Below are positions 1 to 7,029 of a stretch of 19,398 bases of DNA, piece by piece. Both the position numbers and the translations under genes were made by a program. The stretch comes from RYN-433 sp036558265. GTDB taxonomy: Bacteria > Planctomycetota > Phycisphaerae > Tepidisphaerales > Tepidisphaeraceae. The stretch covers positions 1 to 19,398 of the forward strand of contig DATBFY010000641.1 in assembly GCA_036558265.1 (NCBI GenBank), written 5' to 3'. The notes under the pieces are model-generated. The model worked only from the letters and a program-made list of their open reading frames with translations. It ran no database searches and was not told where the DNA came from. Each line of letters starts with the position of its first letter. Within the stretch, counting starts at the first letter, position 1.

Positions 1-38
1 CGTGACATCTGCCGGAAAATCCCAACCACCGCGTTCCA

Positions 39-1397
39 TCAGCGCACCAACTCCATGCGAATCAACCTCCGTCCAGAAGCGGTATGCCCCACGCTCAACA
101 CGCGAAATCGGGAATCGCGCGGAAGCAGGATTTCTTCTTCCCAACTGCCGAAGTCTTTGGTGATAATGGCGTCCATTGGCGCAATCTTTGCGCCCCGCGG
201 AAGCAGGATTTCCACGAGCGCGCCGTCTTTTCCCTCCTCGTTGGCAAAGTCATAGAACTTCCGCCCAACATCTTCGCGCAGCGATGTCGAGACGAATCCG
301 TGATCCTCAATGATCGTCCCGACCAGCTTTTCGGGATCAGGACCGAATGAACGCGCGGAAAGTCCGCGCCATCCGACGATGTCACGGTCGAGGGTGGTGC
401 GATCAATCGCGCGATCGAGCGTCTCGATTGTCGATCGAATTTCCGCCATGCGGCGATCGGCAGCCCGCTCCGCCATGCGCTGCGTTTTGGGACCGGCCGG
501 GAGCCGGGCGAGTTCTTCGTCAATGATGGATTGGCGGACGTCCTCTGGACGACGGAGTGCGCGATTGATGGAACGATAGCCTGCGGCTTGATAGTCGCCG
601 AGCGCGTCGAGTTCTTCCGGCGAGTATCGCGTCTCCCAATTCGGGAAAGTTTCTTCGCGCCACGTTTGGGCGGCAGCATCATCGGCGAAGCGGGCACGTT
701 CGAGGCGTTCCAGTGATTGCTGCGCCGCTGCCGGTGGTACTGACTCCGGTTCGGGTGGCGGCGCCGCCGGCGGTTCCTCGTCGAGCCCATACCGCTGCCG
801 CAATTCGTCGACAACCGCCGCGTCATCCTCGACCGTGACCGGACTGAGCGTACATAAATCGTGTGGATGATTTGGGTAGCGCGGCACCCGCTCTGGTGGA
901 TAAATCCCAGGACCGAGCCCGACATCGGTTTCGGCGTTGACATCACACTGATCGTGCTCTGGGTGACGTTTTGAGAGCGTCCATTTGACGCCGCGAGTGA
1001 ACGGATCGGCCTGCGCCGCCAGGATCGTGGCCTGACCATGAGCCCGCGTCACTTCGGTCCGGGCTAAACGACGGGCGCTGAATGAACCGGCCCCAGCCCG
1101 CCCCGGCCAGTAGGTCTTCACGGCATTTTTCTCGCCCGGCGCCAGGTATTGCTCCAGAATCTTGGCCGTCTTCAGCGCGTCCTCGCCGGTCGCAATCGCG
1201 TGGACCAGCACCTGGTCGATCTGTGACCGCACGGCATCGCGAGCTTGCCACACGCGGTCGGAGAGGCGATACCCGTCCGGCCCAACCCATGACCGGGTGT
1301 CATCGAAGGCGGATGCCCGCCGTTGCCGCTCGGGCTCGGCAAACTCCTTGTGGATCCGAAAGAGCTCCGTGACCTGTTCCGGGCTAGGGAGCGGCAT
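39..1397 (-). CDS. Phage minor head (Mu gpF-like) protein fused to an ADP-ribosyltransferase-like domain
   Basis: 452 aa. Residues about 1-200 look like the phage head-morphogenesis (Mu gpF) family: a helical segment, then RRLARTEVTRAHGQA, then a Cys/His-rich stretch (KRHPEHDQCDVN ... YPNHPHDLCTLSPV) typical of that domain. These proteins sit inside the procapsid near the portal. After a Pro/Ala linker, the C-terminal ~130 residues carry the R-S-E signature of mono-ADP-ribosyltransferases of the VIP2/exoenzyme type: Arg344 in GWRGLS, Ser-Thr-Ser 370-372 in GFVSTSL, and an E-x-E at 420-422 in SWEEEILL. The fold is followed by the usual strand 'RFRVLSV'. The ATG at 1397 is chosen because GGGGG lies 8 nt upstream; an ATG at 1403 is the alternative. 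It overlaps the preceding gene by 14 nt in the +1 frame. Base composition of the ART part looks less GC-rich than the packaging genes, suggesting separate acquisition. The head assignment is firm; toxin activity is inferred from motifs. Confidence 0.85.
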   Translation of the reverse strand: MPLPSPEQVTELFRIHKEFAEPERQRRASAFDDTRSWVGPDGYRLSDRVWQARDAVRSQIDQVLVHAIATGEDALKTAKILEQYLAPGEKNAVKTYWPGRAGAGSFSARRLARTEVTRAHGQATILAAQADPFTRGVKWTLSKRHPEHDQCDVNAETDVGLGPGIYPPERVPRYPNHPHDLCTLSPVTVEDDAAVVDELRQRYGLDEEPPAAPPPEPESVPPAAAQQSLERLERARFADDAAAQTWREETFPNWETRYSPEELDALGDYQAAGYRSINRALRRPEDVRQSIIDEELARLPAGPKTQRMAERAADRRMAEIRSTIETLDRAIDRTTLDRDIVGWRGLSARSFGPDPEKLVGTIIEDHGFVSTSLREDVGRKFYDFANEEGKDGALVEILLPRGAKIAPMDAIITKDFGSWEEEILLPRDSRFRVLSVGHTASGRRLIRMELVR

Positions 1398-1782
1398 CCT
1401 CATCCCCCATCGCCGCCAAGAGCCGGCGCGGCAAGCGTTTCCGTAAGCGGGCCACCTGCGGCGCAATCGCCGCCAACCGGGCGGCATTGGCCTCGGCCAC
1501 GGTCAGATCAGCCAGCGGCGACCGCCCGCCCCGCGTCGTGCCATAGATGCGATCGAGCTCGGCGTCGACGGCCCGCAGCATCTGGATGCGACCCAGCGCC
1601 GTGATCCGCTTCCCCTCGTCGGTGTCGACGGCGAAGCGTGTCACCGCAGCGCCCACCGCCGGCGCGATCCGGGCATGCATCGCGGCGACCGCGGCTTCGG
1701 TCTGGACCTGACGCCGGCGTAACGGGCGGGCGGCAGCCGGATCACGAGGGGTCACCACTGATTTCCGTCCTCCTCCGATCAT
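1384..1782 (-). CDS. Hypothetical helical protein upstream of the minor head protein
   Basis: 132 aa, Ala/Arg-rich and predicted helical (for example TEAAVAAMHARIAPAVGAA and ADLTVAEANAARLAAIAP). The ATG is set at 1782 because it overlaps the stop of the preceding gene as TAATG. The gene ends with TAG inside the start region of the minor head protein. Its place and helical character resemble the N-terminal helical segment that many minor head proteins carry in one chain, so it may be the detached N-terminal part of the downstream protein. That is inference: the two frames are offset by +1 and no clear slippery site is seen apart from a GGGGG run at the overlap. No catalytic motif is visible. 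Confidence 0.65.
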   Translation of the reverse strand: MIGGGRKSVVTPRDPAAARPLRRRQVQTEAAVAAMHARIAPAVGAAVTRFAVDTDEGKRITALGRIQMLRAVDAELDRIYGTTRGGRSPLADLTVAEANAARLAAIAPQVARLRKRLPRRLLAAMGDEDAAP

Positions 1783-1994
1783 TACCCGACCGGGCGGTCG
1801 GGACCAACCCGGCGGACGAGATGCCGCATCCAGTGGGACAGCGCCCACACCCGGCGACCGCGCCACATGATCCAGATGTGCCGCCAGAAACGAGGATCAA
1901 GCGGATTGACCACCTCGAACCAGCAATCGGCCACAAGGACGCGGAGCAACCAGCGCTCGTATTTCCGACTCTCTCGCCACTCAATAACGATCAT
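1782..1994 (-). CDS. Small Trp-rich basic protein, unknown function
   Basis: 70 aa, strongly basic and rich in tryptophan (WFEVVNPLDPRFWRHIWIMW). ATG at 1994 is preceded by GGAGGG about 10 nt upstream, and its TAA overlaps the next ATG (TAATG), which supports real translation. It is not a classic membrane helix because charged residues interrupt the hydrophobic run. The gene lies in the same frame as the preceding gene, separated from it only by a TGA at 2040-2042 and 14 open codons, so readthrough of that TGA would join the two. I do not recognise the family. Confidence 0.6.
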   Translation of the reverse strand: MIVIEWRESRKYERWLLRVLVADCWFEVVNPLDPRFWRHIWIMWRGRRVWALSHWMRHLVRRVGPDRPVG

Positions 1995-2039
1995 GGATGC
2001 GCAGCCCTCCGCCGGCGCAAGGTTTGAGCAGCAGCGGGA

Positions 2040-2519
2040 TCACTCAGCTTCGCGTTCACCCTGCAAAACCTCGGAGACACTCCGCGCAAGCGCCGCATGA
2101 TGGTCGGGAGTTGGATGTTCACAAAAGCGTCGGGCCGACACGAAAACCCCTTCCAATTTGGCGACAACCCGAGACAATGATCTCGCCTGTGCCGTCGCAC
2201 CAATGCTTGGTGATTCGCCGCCGATTGATCGCTCATCATGCGGATGATTGGCAAGCCAATCTCTCAGAAAGAGACGGCGCTCGTTCTTGAAGCGTTTTGC
2301 GGCCTTCGCTTTACGACGCCACTCCTCGCGTGCTTCATGTGACAATCTCTGCCCTGACGCATCACATTGTGGCGGCTGCCCCAGTTGCATATCAATCGCG
2401 CCAATATCGACACCGAGCTCTTTGAATTCTCGCTGTGCCTCACGTCTATTTGCCGGCTCCGGTTGTTCGACCAGACTAAAGGGATGTGAAGACGTATAGA
2501 CTGGATTGATCGTCGCCAC
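2040..2519 (-). CDS. Hypothetical charged protein between portal region and head genes
   Basis: 159 aa if it starts at GTG 2519. That start has the strong Shine-Dalgarno sequence AGGGAAGG at 2527-2534 with a 7-nt gap. A GTG at 2537 that overlaps the previous stop as GTGA is the alternative and adds 6 residues. The protein is hydrophilic with a strongly basic middle (REEWRRKAKAAKRFKNERR), suggesting nucleic-acid or capsid contact. It has no recognised domain. By eye the DNA is less GC-rich than the flanking terminase and portal genes, consistent with a recently acquired gene. It ends in TGA and the frame stays open after it into the 70-aa gene. Function unknown. Confidence 0.6.
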   Translation of the reverse strand: MATINPVYTSSHPFSLVEQPEPANRREAQREFKELGVDIGAIDMQLGQPPQCDASGQRLSHEAREEWRRKAKAAKRFKNERRLFLRDWLANHPHDERSIGGESPSIGATAQARSLSRVVAKLEGVFVSARRFCEHPTPDHHAALARSVSEVLQGEREAE

Positions 2520-2533
2520 ATTTGCACCTTCCC

Positions 2534-2833
2534 TCACCACGGCAGCGGCAGCCGCTGCCCGTTCGGCTCCTCCAGCAGCAGGAAAAAGACGCCGGGCTTT
2601 TCTTGCCCGTAGAGCACCGCGTAGCCCGGTTCGGGTAACGGCAACCGCAGCAGGCCGTCCGTCGCGTCACGGGCCGTTCCCGCGCGTTCCAGGCCCATTG
2701 GGGCAAGGGCGACCTCGGCGCTGATCACGCTGACCACGCCTTCGATCGCCGCCGCGAGGTCATCGAGCGCGCCGTGGATGACGGCAATCGGCTCCCGTAC
2801 CGCCGGCAGGGCGCGCGGTTCGGCGGCACTCAT
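2534..2833 (-). CDS. Small protein downstream of portal, unknown function
   Basis: 99 aa. The ATG at 2833 overlaps the stop of the portal gene as ATGA, so it is translationally coupled to it. The N-terminal half is Ala/Val-rich and helical (DDLAAAIEGVVSVISAEVALAPMGL); the C-terminal half has a beta-like pattern (GYAVLYGQEKPGVFFLLLEE). Small proteins in this place in tailed-phage head operons are often structural or assembly accessories, but nothing in the sequence proves it. I do not recognise the family. Confidence 0.7.
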   Translation of the reverse strand: MSAAEPRALPAVREPIAVIHGALDDLAAAIEGVVSVISAEVALAPMGLERAGTARDATDGLLRLPLPEPGYAVLYGQEKPGVFFLLLEEPNGQRLPLPW

Positions 2834-4191
2834 GCGAACGCCTCGGGGATCACCGCGCCACGGGCCGCCATCGCATCGGCGCTCTCGGTTTTCATGCTCT
2901 GAATCTGCTCAGGCGAATAGCCACCCTCCCGCTGCACCTGATCGGGACTGACGCCGGCCGCGAGTTTGAGCTGGGCCACGCTCCACGTTTCCTGCTCGCT
3001 CCGTGGCGCCGCCGCCGCCCACCGCGTCGCCAGTTCGGTCGCGCCCATGCCGTCGAGGACCAGGGCAAAGGCCAGGGCATCGGCCCAGACCGCGCCGAAG
3101 GCCCGCTGCCGGTCTTCGAGCTTGGCGACAAAGGGCGCTTCCGCCGTCTTCAAGGACTCGCCAGATGGATATTGACCGGTCATCAGGAGGTAATGGACCG
3201 GGACCGAACTGACGCGGGCGATGTCGAGTTGGAGTTCCTGCTTCTGACTGACCAGCTGGTTCAGGTTGGCCGCCATGAACTCGCCGAAGCGGGCATCGGG
3301 CGCCGGCACTGTCCACACCCGATCGGCCCCGGCCTGGAACGGTTGCACCTCCTCGCCTGAGTCGGGATCGGTAAAGGCGGCCACCCCGACCGCCCAACGT
3401 TGGGGATAGGCCATGAACTCACTCGTCACCAGCAGGTCCATCGCCGTTTTGTTCAGGGCGTCCTGAATCGGCACGACATCGGCCAGTTCGCTCCGGCCAA
3501 ACCCGCCGAGATGGGCGTTATTGCCGAAGTGGAACATCGGCACGCGCCCGAACGGATTGGGCAAGGGCCACGGTTCGCCCTCGGGTTGATACGGCTGAAA
3601 GCTGTCGGCCTTGCGCGGAAAGCCGCTGCCCCGCGCCGCCGCCTGCGTACTCACGTACTTCTCGATCCGGTCGGGGAGATAGAGCGTGACCCGCCAGTAA
3701 TTGTCCTCGCGCTTCCAGGCCTTGGCGGCGGCGTCGATCTGGCCGGGCGTGTCATCGTCGTAATGGACGGTCACCTGATCGGCCCGTTGCGGATAGAGGC
3801 GGGGCACGGGCCGGCCACGCGCGTCCTCCCGCGGCCAAACCAGGACATAGCCGTCACCGGCGCGAAACGCCTCCTGGTAGACCTCACCCTGGCGCAGGTC
3901 GAGCGAATTGATCAGCCACAACGCCCAGGCGCGGTCGGCGGCGTCGTTGGCCTCGGCCTGGGCGCGGTCACCGAAGCCGACCACGGCCAGGCGGTCGGCG
4001 TGGGCATCGACGACGCGGGCGCAGAGATTCACTCGCGCCTCGGCCAGCATCCGGCCGAAGTCTTTGCGGTAGCGTTCGGAGGCGAAGGGAAAGCGGTGGG
4101 CGCCCTCGTAGTAGGCGCCGTAGCGGCGGTAGCGCTCGGCCCGCAACGGCAGGGCATCGAGCGCCCAGGGCAGTGGTTCGGTGGGGAGCAT
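2830..4191 (-). CDS. Phage portal protein (SPP1 gp6-like)
   Basis: 453 aa, a normal length for a portal protein, which forms the dodecameric ring at one capsid vertex that the terminase docks on and DNA passes through. Family-typical stretches: the N-terminal RAERYRRYGAYYEGAHRFPF, then NLCARVVDAHADRLAVVGF, then AFRAGDGYVLVWPRED, and PNPFGRVPMFHFGN followed by GRSELADVVPIQDALNKTAMDLLVTSEFMAYPQRW, the portal-family signature. A long helical region follows around residues 330-400 (LNQLVSQKQELQLDIARVSSVPVHYLL). The start at 4191 is chosen for AGGAGGA 7 nt upstream; longer reading frames would run into terL. The gene lies 22 nt after terL and overlaps the next gene by 4 nt. Confidence 0.92.
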   Translation of the reverse strand: MLPTEPLPWALDALPLRAERYRRYGAYYEGAHRFPFASERYRKDFGRMLAEARVNLCARVVDAHADRLAVVGFGDRAQAEANDAADRAWALWLINSLDLRQGEVYQEAFRAGDGYVLVWPREDARGRPVPRLYPQRADQVTVHYDDDTPGQIDAAAKAWKREDNYWRVTLYLPDRIEKYVSTQAAARGSGFPRKADSFQPYQPEGEPWPLPNPFGRVPMFHFGNNAHLGGFGRSELADVVPIQDALNKTAMDLLVTSEFMAYPQRWAVGVAAFTDPDSGEEVQPFQAGADRVWTVPAPDARFGEFMAANLNQLVSQKQELQLDIARVSSVPVHYLLMTGQYPSGESLKTAEAPFVAKLEDRQRAFGAVWADALAFALVLDGMGATELATRWAAAAPRSEQETWSVAQLKLAAGVSPDQVQREGGYSPEQIQSMKTESADAMAARGAVIPEAFA

Positions 4192-4213
4192 GGACGATTC
4201 CTCCTCGGGCGTG

Positions 4214-6550
4214 CTAGCGGTGCCAGATGCGGACGCGACGATCGACGGCGGGGGCGGCGAGGAGGAGCTCGGTACACGCCCAGACCAGGGCGTCCAGCCG
4301 ATCTGGGCTCGCATCACCGGGCACCCAGGAAACGAGCTGGTCCTCGAGCGCCGGGAAGCTGCCAACGTGGCTGATCCGACCTTGCTCATAAAGGGCGGCC
4401 ACTGGCTCGGCCCGGGTGGCCTTGCCCCGCGCGGCATGGACGGGCAGGATCGGCAAGGTCGGTCGGACGGTGCGCAGCGTGTTGGTCGCCATCTCGCCGC
4501 CCTGATTGACCTCGATCACGACGGCGTCGGCGCCGAAGTCGTCGAACGCCTGGACGACCGAACCTGCCCACTCGTTCGGACTGCCCCGGCGGGAATAGTC
4601 GGCCAGGACGTAACCACGCTGATCGCTGCCGCGGGCGGCGACGATGATGCCGCATTCGGCCCCGGTGGCGGACGCCGGCGGATCGACGCCGACGACGATG
4701 CGGACCGGATCGACGCCGTCGGGCAGGGCGCTGAGGCGAGTGGCGTCGATCGTGGAAAGCTGCCAGAGGGCGCCTTCGACATCCTCGAGCAGTTCGCCCT
4801 CGAGTTCCTGCCGGCCGAGGCGGGTGCCGCCCCAGGCGGCCTGGTAGGCGGCGAGGGTGGCGGGATCGAGGTTGGCGGCGTTGTCGAGGGTGCGGCCGCG
4901 GGTGATGACGGCATCGGGCCGGGCGAGCACGGCCCGGACGAGGGCGGTCGGTTTGGGCGTGAAGGCGAGCACGGCCCGCGCCCGTGAGCCATCCGGTCCC
5001 AGCCGGCGTAAGCCCAGGTCGGCGTTGGTATAGGCCGCCGCCTGCCGCCAGGCGGAGACCTCATCCCAGTAGGCGAGATCACACTCGGGGCCGCGGATGC
5101 GATCGGGCTCGTCGGCCGAGCGGGTGCGGGCAACGGCGCCATTGGGCCAGGTCAGGCGTTGCTTGCTCGGCTCGTAGTGGACGCGGACACCGGTGCGGGC
5201 GGCCACGGCCAGGATGCCGCTCGGGCCTTCGACCACGACATCACGGACATCGGCGGCGGTGGCGGCGATCAGCATCACCTGGTTGGCGCGACCGGCGGCG
5301 ACTTCGGCGCAGACGTATTCGGTGGCCGCCCGCGTCTTGCCGGAATTGTGGTGGTACATCCCGTTCGCAAGGTAATTGGCCGGACCTGGCACGGTCAGGT
5401 CGTAGTAGACGTCAAACCCCACGTCCTCAATGGCCACTATCCGCAGCCAACGTGTATAATCCAACCATGAAACAGCTTCCCGTTGATGATGTGGTGACGG
5501 CCTATCTGGCAGGTGACTCAGCGCAGGTAATTGCCGATCGCTATGGCGTCTCCCCGCAAACGGTCGTACGCCGGCTGGTCCAGGCAGGACAGACGCCGCG
5601 TCGGCCCAAGGACTGGGTTCGCCGGCCACAGCCGGCCCGCCTGGTCCCGATCGATGAGAACCGCTTGCGTGCGTTGGCGGCGCTGGGTCACTCATGCCGA
5701 GAACTTGCGGCGGCGTTCGGCTGCTCCGAGGAAGCGGTTCGCCAGCGCATGATCCGGCTCGGGCTCCCGCGTCTCCCGGCGAAAGCGAGGATGGAACACA
5801 ACACGTTTTGGCGCGGCGGACGAACGACCGATGTGGATGGATACATTCTGGTAAAAACGCCGGGACATCCCCATGCCACGAAGGCGGGATATGTGCGCGA
5901 GCATCGGCTCGTGATGGAGCAGGAATTGGGGCGCTATCTCGAACCGGCGGAAGTTGTCGATCACATCGATGGGAATCGCGGCAACAACGATCCGGCGAAC
6001 CTCCGGCTGTTTGCCAATAATCGTGATCACCTTGCCGCCACGCTTGAGGGGCGGATTCCCAACTGGACAGAAGATGGCCGGCGTCGCATCCGAGCTGGTC
6101 ACCTGGGATCAACTGCGCGAGCGGACGCCACCCCACCGGCGTCAGGAAGCGATGAGCCGCCGTCACCGTCACCTCGCGACCATCTGTCAGCCACACACGA
6201 AACAGACGATCCACGCCCTTGACGAATGGGGCTGAGGCAGCACAGACCACCGGACCGGCATCGGTCACAGCCTGAACCGTGATCGGCTGTCCGCGAGCGC
6301 AGAGCAGCTCGACCGGCGTGTGCGTGCCGGCGACGGGATCATAAATCAACGTGCCAGCGGCGACACATCCCCGGCCCATCATCAGCGCCCAGAAGCGCCA
6401 GGCGCCGGGCGGCGGGAGCTGGGCCGGCCGCGCCAGCCCGTCACCGCCGGCCCATGGGGGGCCAGCGGAACCGCGCCGGGCTTTGAGCGTGGCGACGGCG
6501 TGATGGACGGCGAGATAGGCGCGGGGATCGACACCGCGCGTGACGCTCAT
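4214..6550 (-). CDS. terL: Terminase large subunit interrupted by an intein
   Basis: 778 codons as read, giving a 437-aa terminase after splicing (residues 1-61 joined to 403-778). The protein is the ATP-driven DNA packaging motor and headful nuclease. The Walker A motif is split: GRG at 59-61 and SGKT at 403-406 make GRGSGKT only after protein splicing. Walker B is CDLAYWDE (Asp496, Glu497). A coupling motif LAFTPKP follows. The RNase H-like nuclease acids are Asp623 (VVGVDPP), Glu680 (VVIEVNQ) and Asp753 (DRLDALVW). The start codon overlaps the terS stop as ATGA. Because the intein sits in the ATP-binding loop, unspliced protein should be inactive. The frame stays open through the whole antisense HNH gene, as it must for terminase to be made. 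It ends in TAG 22 nt before portal. Confidence 0.93.
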   Translation of the reverse strand: MSVTRGVDPRAYLAVHHAVATLKARRGSAGPPWAGGDGLARPAQLPPPGAWRFWALMMGRGCVAAGTLIYDPVAGTHTPVELLCARGQPITVQAVTDAGPVVCAASAPFVKGVDRLFRVWLTDGREVTVTAAHRFLTPVGWRPLAQLIPGDQLGCDAGHLLSSWESAPQAWRQGDHDYWQTAGGSPDRCCRDSHRCDRQLPPVRDSAPIPAPSRADARAHIPPSWHGDVPAFLPECIHPHRSFVRRAKTCCVPSSLSPGDAGARAGSCAGEPLPRSSRTPPQVLGMSDPAPPTHASGSHRSGPGGPAVAGEPSPWADAASVLPGPAGVRPFAGRRHSDRQLPALSHLPDRPSPHHQREAVSWLDYTRWLRIVAIEDVGFDVYYDLTVPGPANYLANGMYHHNSGKTRAATEYVCAEVAAGRANQVMLIAATAADVRDVVVEGPSGILAVAARTGVRVHYEPSKQRLTWPNGAVARTRSADEPDRIRGPECDLAYWDEVSAWRQAAAYTNADLGLRRLGPDGSRARAVLAFTPKPTALVRAVLARPDAVITRGRTLDNAANLDPATLAAYQAAWGGTRLGRQELEGELLEDVEGALWQLSTIDATRLSALPDGVDPVRIVVGVDPPASATGAECGIIVAARGSDQRGYVLADYSRRGSPNEWAGSVVQAFDDFGADAVVIEVNQGGEMATNTLRTVRPTLPILPVHAARGKATRAEPVAALYEQGRISHVGSFPALEDQLVSWVPGDASPDRLDALVWACTELLLAAPAVDRRVRIWHR
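5431..5460 (+). promoter_or_regulatory. Promoter of the antisense HNH gene (leaderless)
   Basis: A perfect -10 hexamer TATAAT lies at 5455-5460. A weak -35, TGGCCA (4 of 6), lies at 5431-5436 with an 18-bp spacer. The predicted transcription start falls on or within 1-2 nt of the ATG at 5467, so the transcript would have no leader or Shine-Dalgarno site; none is visible. The element lies inside the codons for the intein's C-terminal Hint segment on the minus strand, so its sequence is constrained by both roles. Confidence 0.65.
5467..6222 (+). CDS. HNH homing endonuclease encoded antisense within the intein
   Basis: 251 aa. Two N-terminal helix-turn-helix-like segments are visible (VVTAYLAGDSAQVIADRYGVSPQTV at about 9-40, and LRALAALGHSCRELAAAFGCSEEAVRQRM at about 68-95). 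An HNH_3-type nuclease core follows: REHRLVMEQELGR (144-156), VVDHIDGN with catalytic His166, NN at 173-174, the NL pair at 178-179 and His188. The HTH parts would give DNA-site specificity. The last ~45 residues are low-complexity (Pro, Ser, Thr, Arg); they are antisense to intein block B and probably a by-product of that overlap. ATG 5467 is chosen because TATAAT ends 6 nt before it, implying a leaderless mRNA; the protein also begins exactly where the C-terminal Hint segment ends on the other strand. Role inferred: it cuts intein-less terL alleles to spread the intein. Confidence 0.85.
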   Translation: MKQLPVDDVVTAYLAGDSAQVIADRYGVSPQTVVRRLVQAGQTPRRPKDWVRRPQPARLVPIDENRLRALAALGHSCRELAAAFGCSEEAVRQRMIRLGLPRLPAKARMEHNTFWRGGRTTDVDGYILVKTPGHPHATKAGYVREHRLVMEQELGRYLEPAEVVDHIDGNRGNNDPANLRLFANNRDHLAATLEGRIPNWTEDGRRRIRAGHLGSTARADATPPASGSDEPPSPSPRDHLSATHETDDPRP

Positions 6551-6984
6551 GACGGCAATCCCTTCGCCGCGATCCAGTGTTCGGCTTCGAGGATCAGTTC
6601 ATCAGGGTCGAGGCCTTCGGCGGCGGCGGCGGTGTGGGCGATTTCGCGCAGACTGACACGGAGATCGACTTCGGTGATGCGGCGACCGAAGTCCTGGGGG
6701 AAGCGTCGTTCCAGCCACCAGGCATCTGCTTGCCAATGCTCCTCGCCGGCGACCCGCAAGCGATCGAGTCGCATGAGCGCCGCCTCGGCTTCGGCCTGCT
6801 GGATGGCGAGCACGAGCTCATAGGCGCGGCCTTGGGTGGCGAGCTTGCCGGCGGCACGCCATTGCTCGAAGGTCACGGCATGGATACCGGCGGCGCTGGC
6901 GGCCAGGGCGTAGGAGGCGCCGCGCCGGACGGCGTCGACCAGGATGGCGTGGACCTGCGGTGTGAGTTTCGTCGGTCGGGCCAT
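6547..6984 (-). CDS. terS: Terminase small subunit-like DNA-binding protein
   Basis: 145 aa. The N-terminus MARPTKLTPQVHAILVDAVRRGASYALAASAAGIHAVTFEQWRAAG is the typical small-terminase helix-turn-helix domain (about residues 1-50) that recognises the packaging site. A helical oligomerisation region follows (AIQQAEAEAALMRLDRLRVAGEEHWQADAWWLERRFPQDFGRR), the WLERRFP pattern being common in phage TerS-like proteins. It ends in an ATGA overlap with terL. The ATG at 6984 lacks a clear Shine-Dalgarno site; an in-frame TTG at 7014 is a weaker choice. It is preceded by a 190-bp non-coding stretch with a perfect palindrome at 7030-7054, a possible operator or packaging site. Confidence 0.88.
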   Translation of the reverse strand: MARPTKLTPQVHAILVDAVRRGASYALAASAAGIHAVTFEQWRAAGKLATQGRAYELVLAIQQAEAEAALMRLDRLRVAGEEHWQADAWWLERRFPQDFGRRITEVDLRVSLREIAHTAAAAEGLDPDELILEAEHWIAAKGLPS

Positions 6985-7029
6985 GCGAATGCTTTTTGAG
7001 ATCAAGAAAACCAAGCAAACCGAATCAGG

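Larger units (their letters stand above)
5345..6367 (-). other. Intein in terL Walker A (341 aa, splicing blocks at the ends only)
   Basis: Residues 62-402 of the terL frame. Block A starts at Cys62 (CVAAGTLIYDPVAG). Block B is REVTVTAAHRFLTPVGW with Thr130 and His133 (T-x-x-H). Block F is FDVYYDLTVPGPANYLANG. Block G is MYHHN with the terminal Asn402, followed by Ser403 as the +1 nucleophile. All splicing residues are present, so it should be active. The Hint parts are about residues 62-155 and 362-402, together the size of a mini-intein. Residues 156-361 show no endonuclease motif in this frame, are Ser/Pro/Arg/His-rich, and are exactly antisense to the HNH gene on the plus strand. The intein thus carries its homing enzyme on the opposite strand and not as an in-frame domain. 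Confidence 0.9.

Noticed and set aside
1..38. Start of a further minus-strand gene at the left edge (ATG at 6-8)
   Set aside because: Only two codons are visible and no convincing Shine-Dalgarno site is seen; cannot be supported.
3400..4374. 324-aa open frame on the plus strand
   Set aside because: Antisense to portal, without motifs; portal on the minus strand is certain.
4984..5466. Upstream extension of the HNH frame on the plus strand
   Set aside because: Arg/Pro-rich shadow of terL; the promoter and leaderless ATG at 5467 and the start of the HTH segment mark the true beginning.
5345..6367. Reading the terL interruption as a group I intron
   Set aside because: The frame is continuous and the four splicing blocks of an intein are present at the protein level, so a protein intron explains it without an RNA intron.
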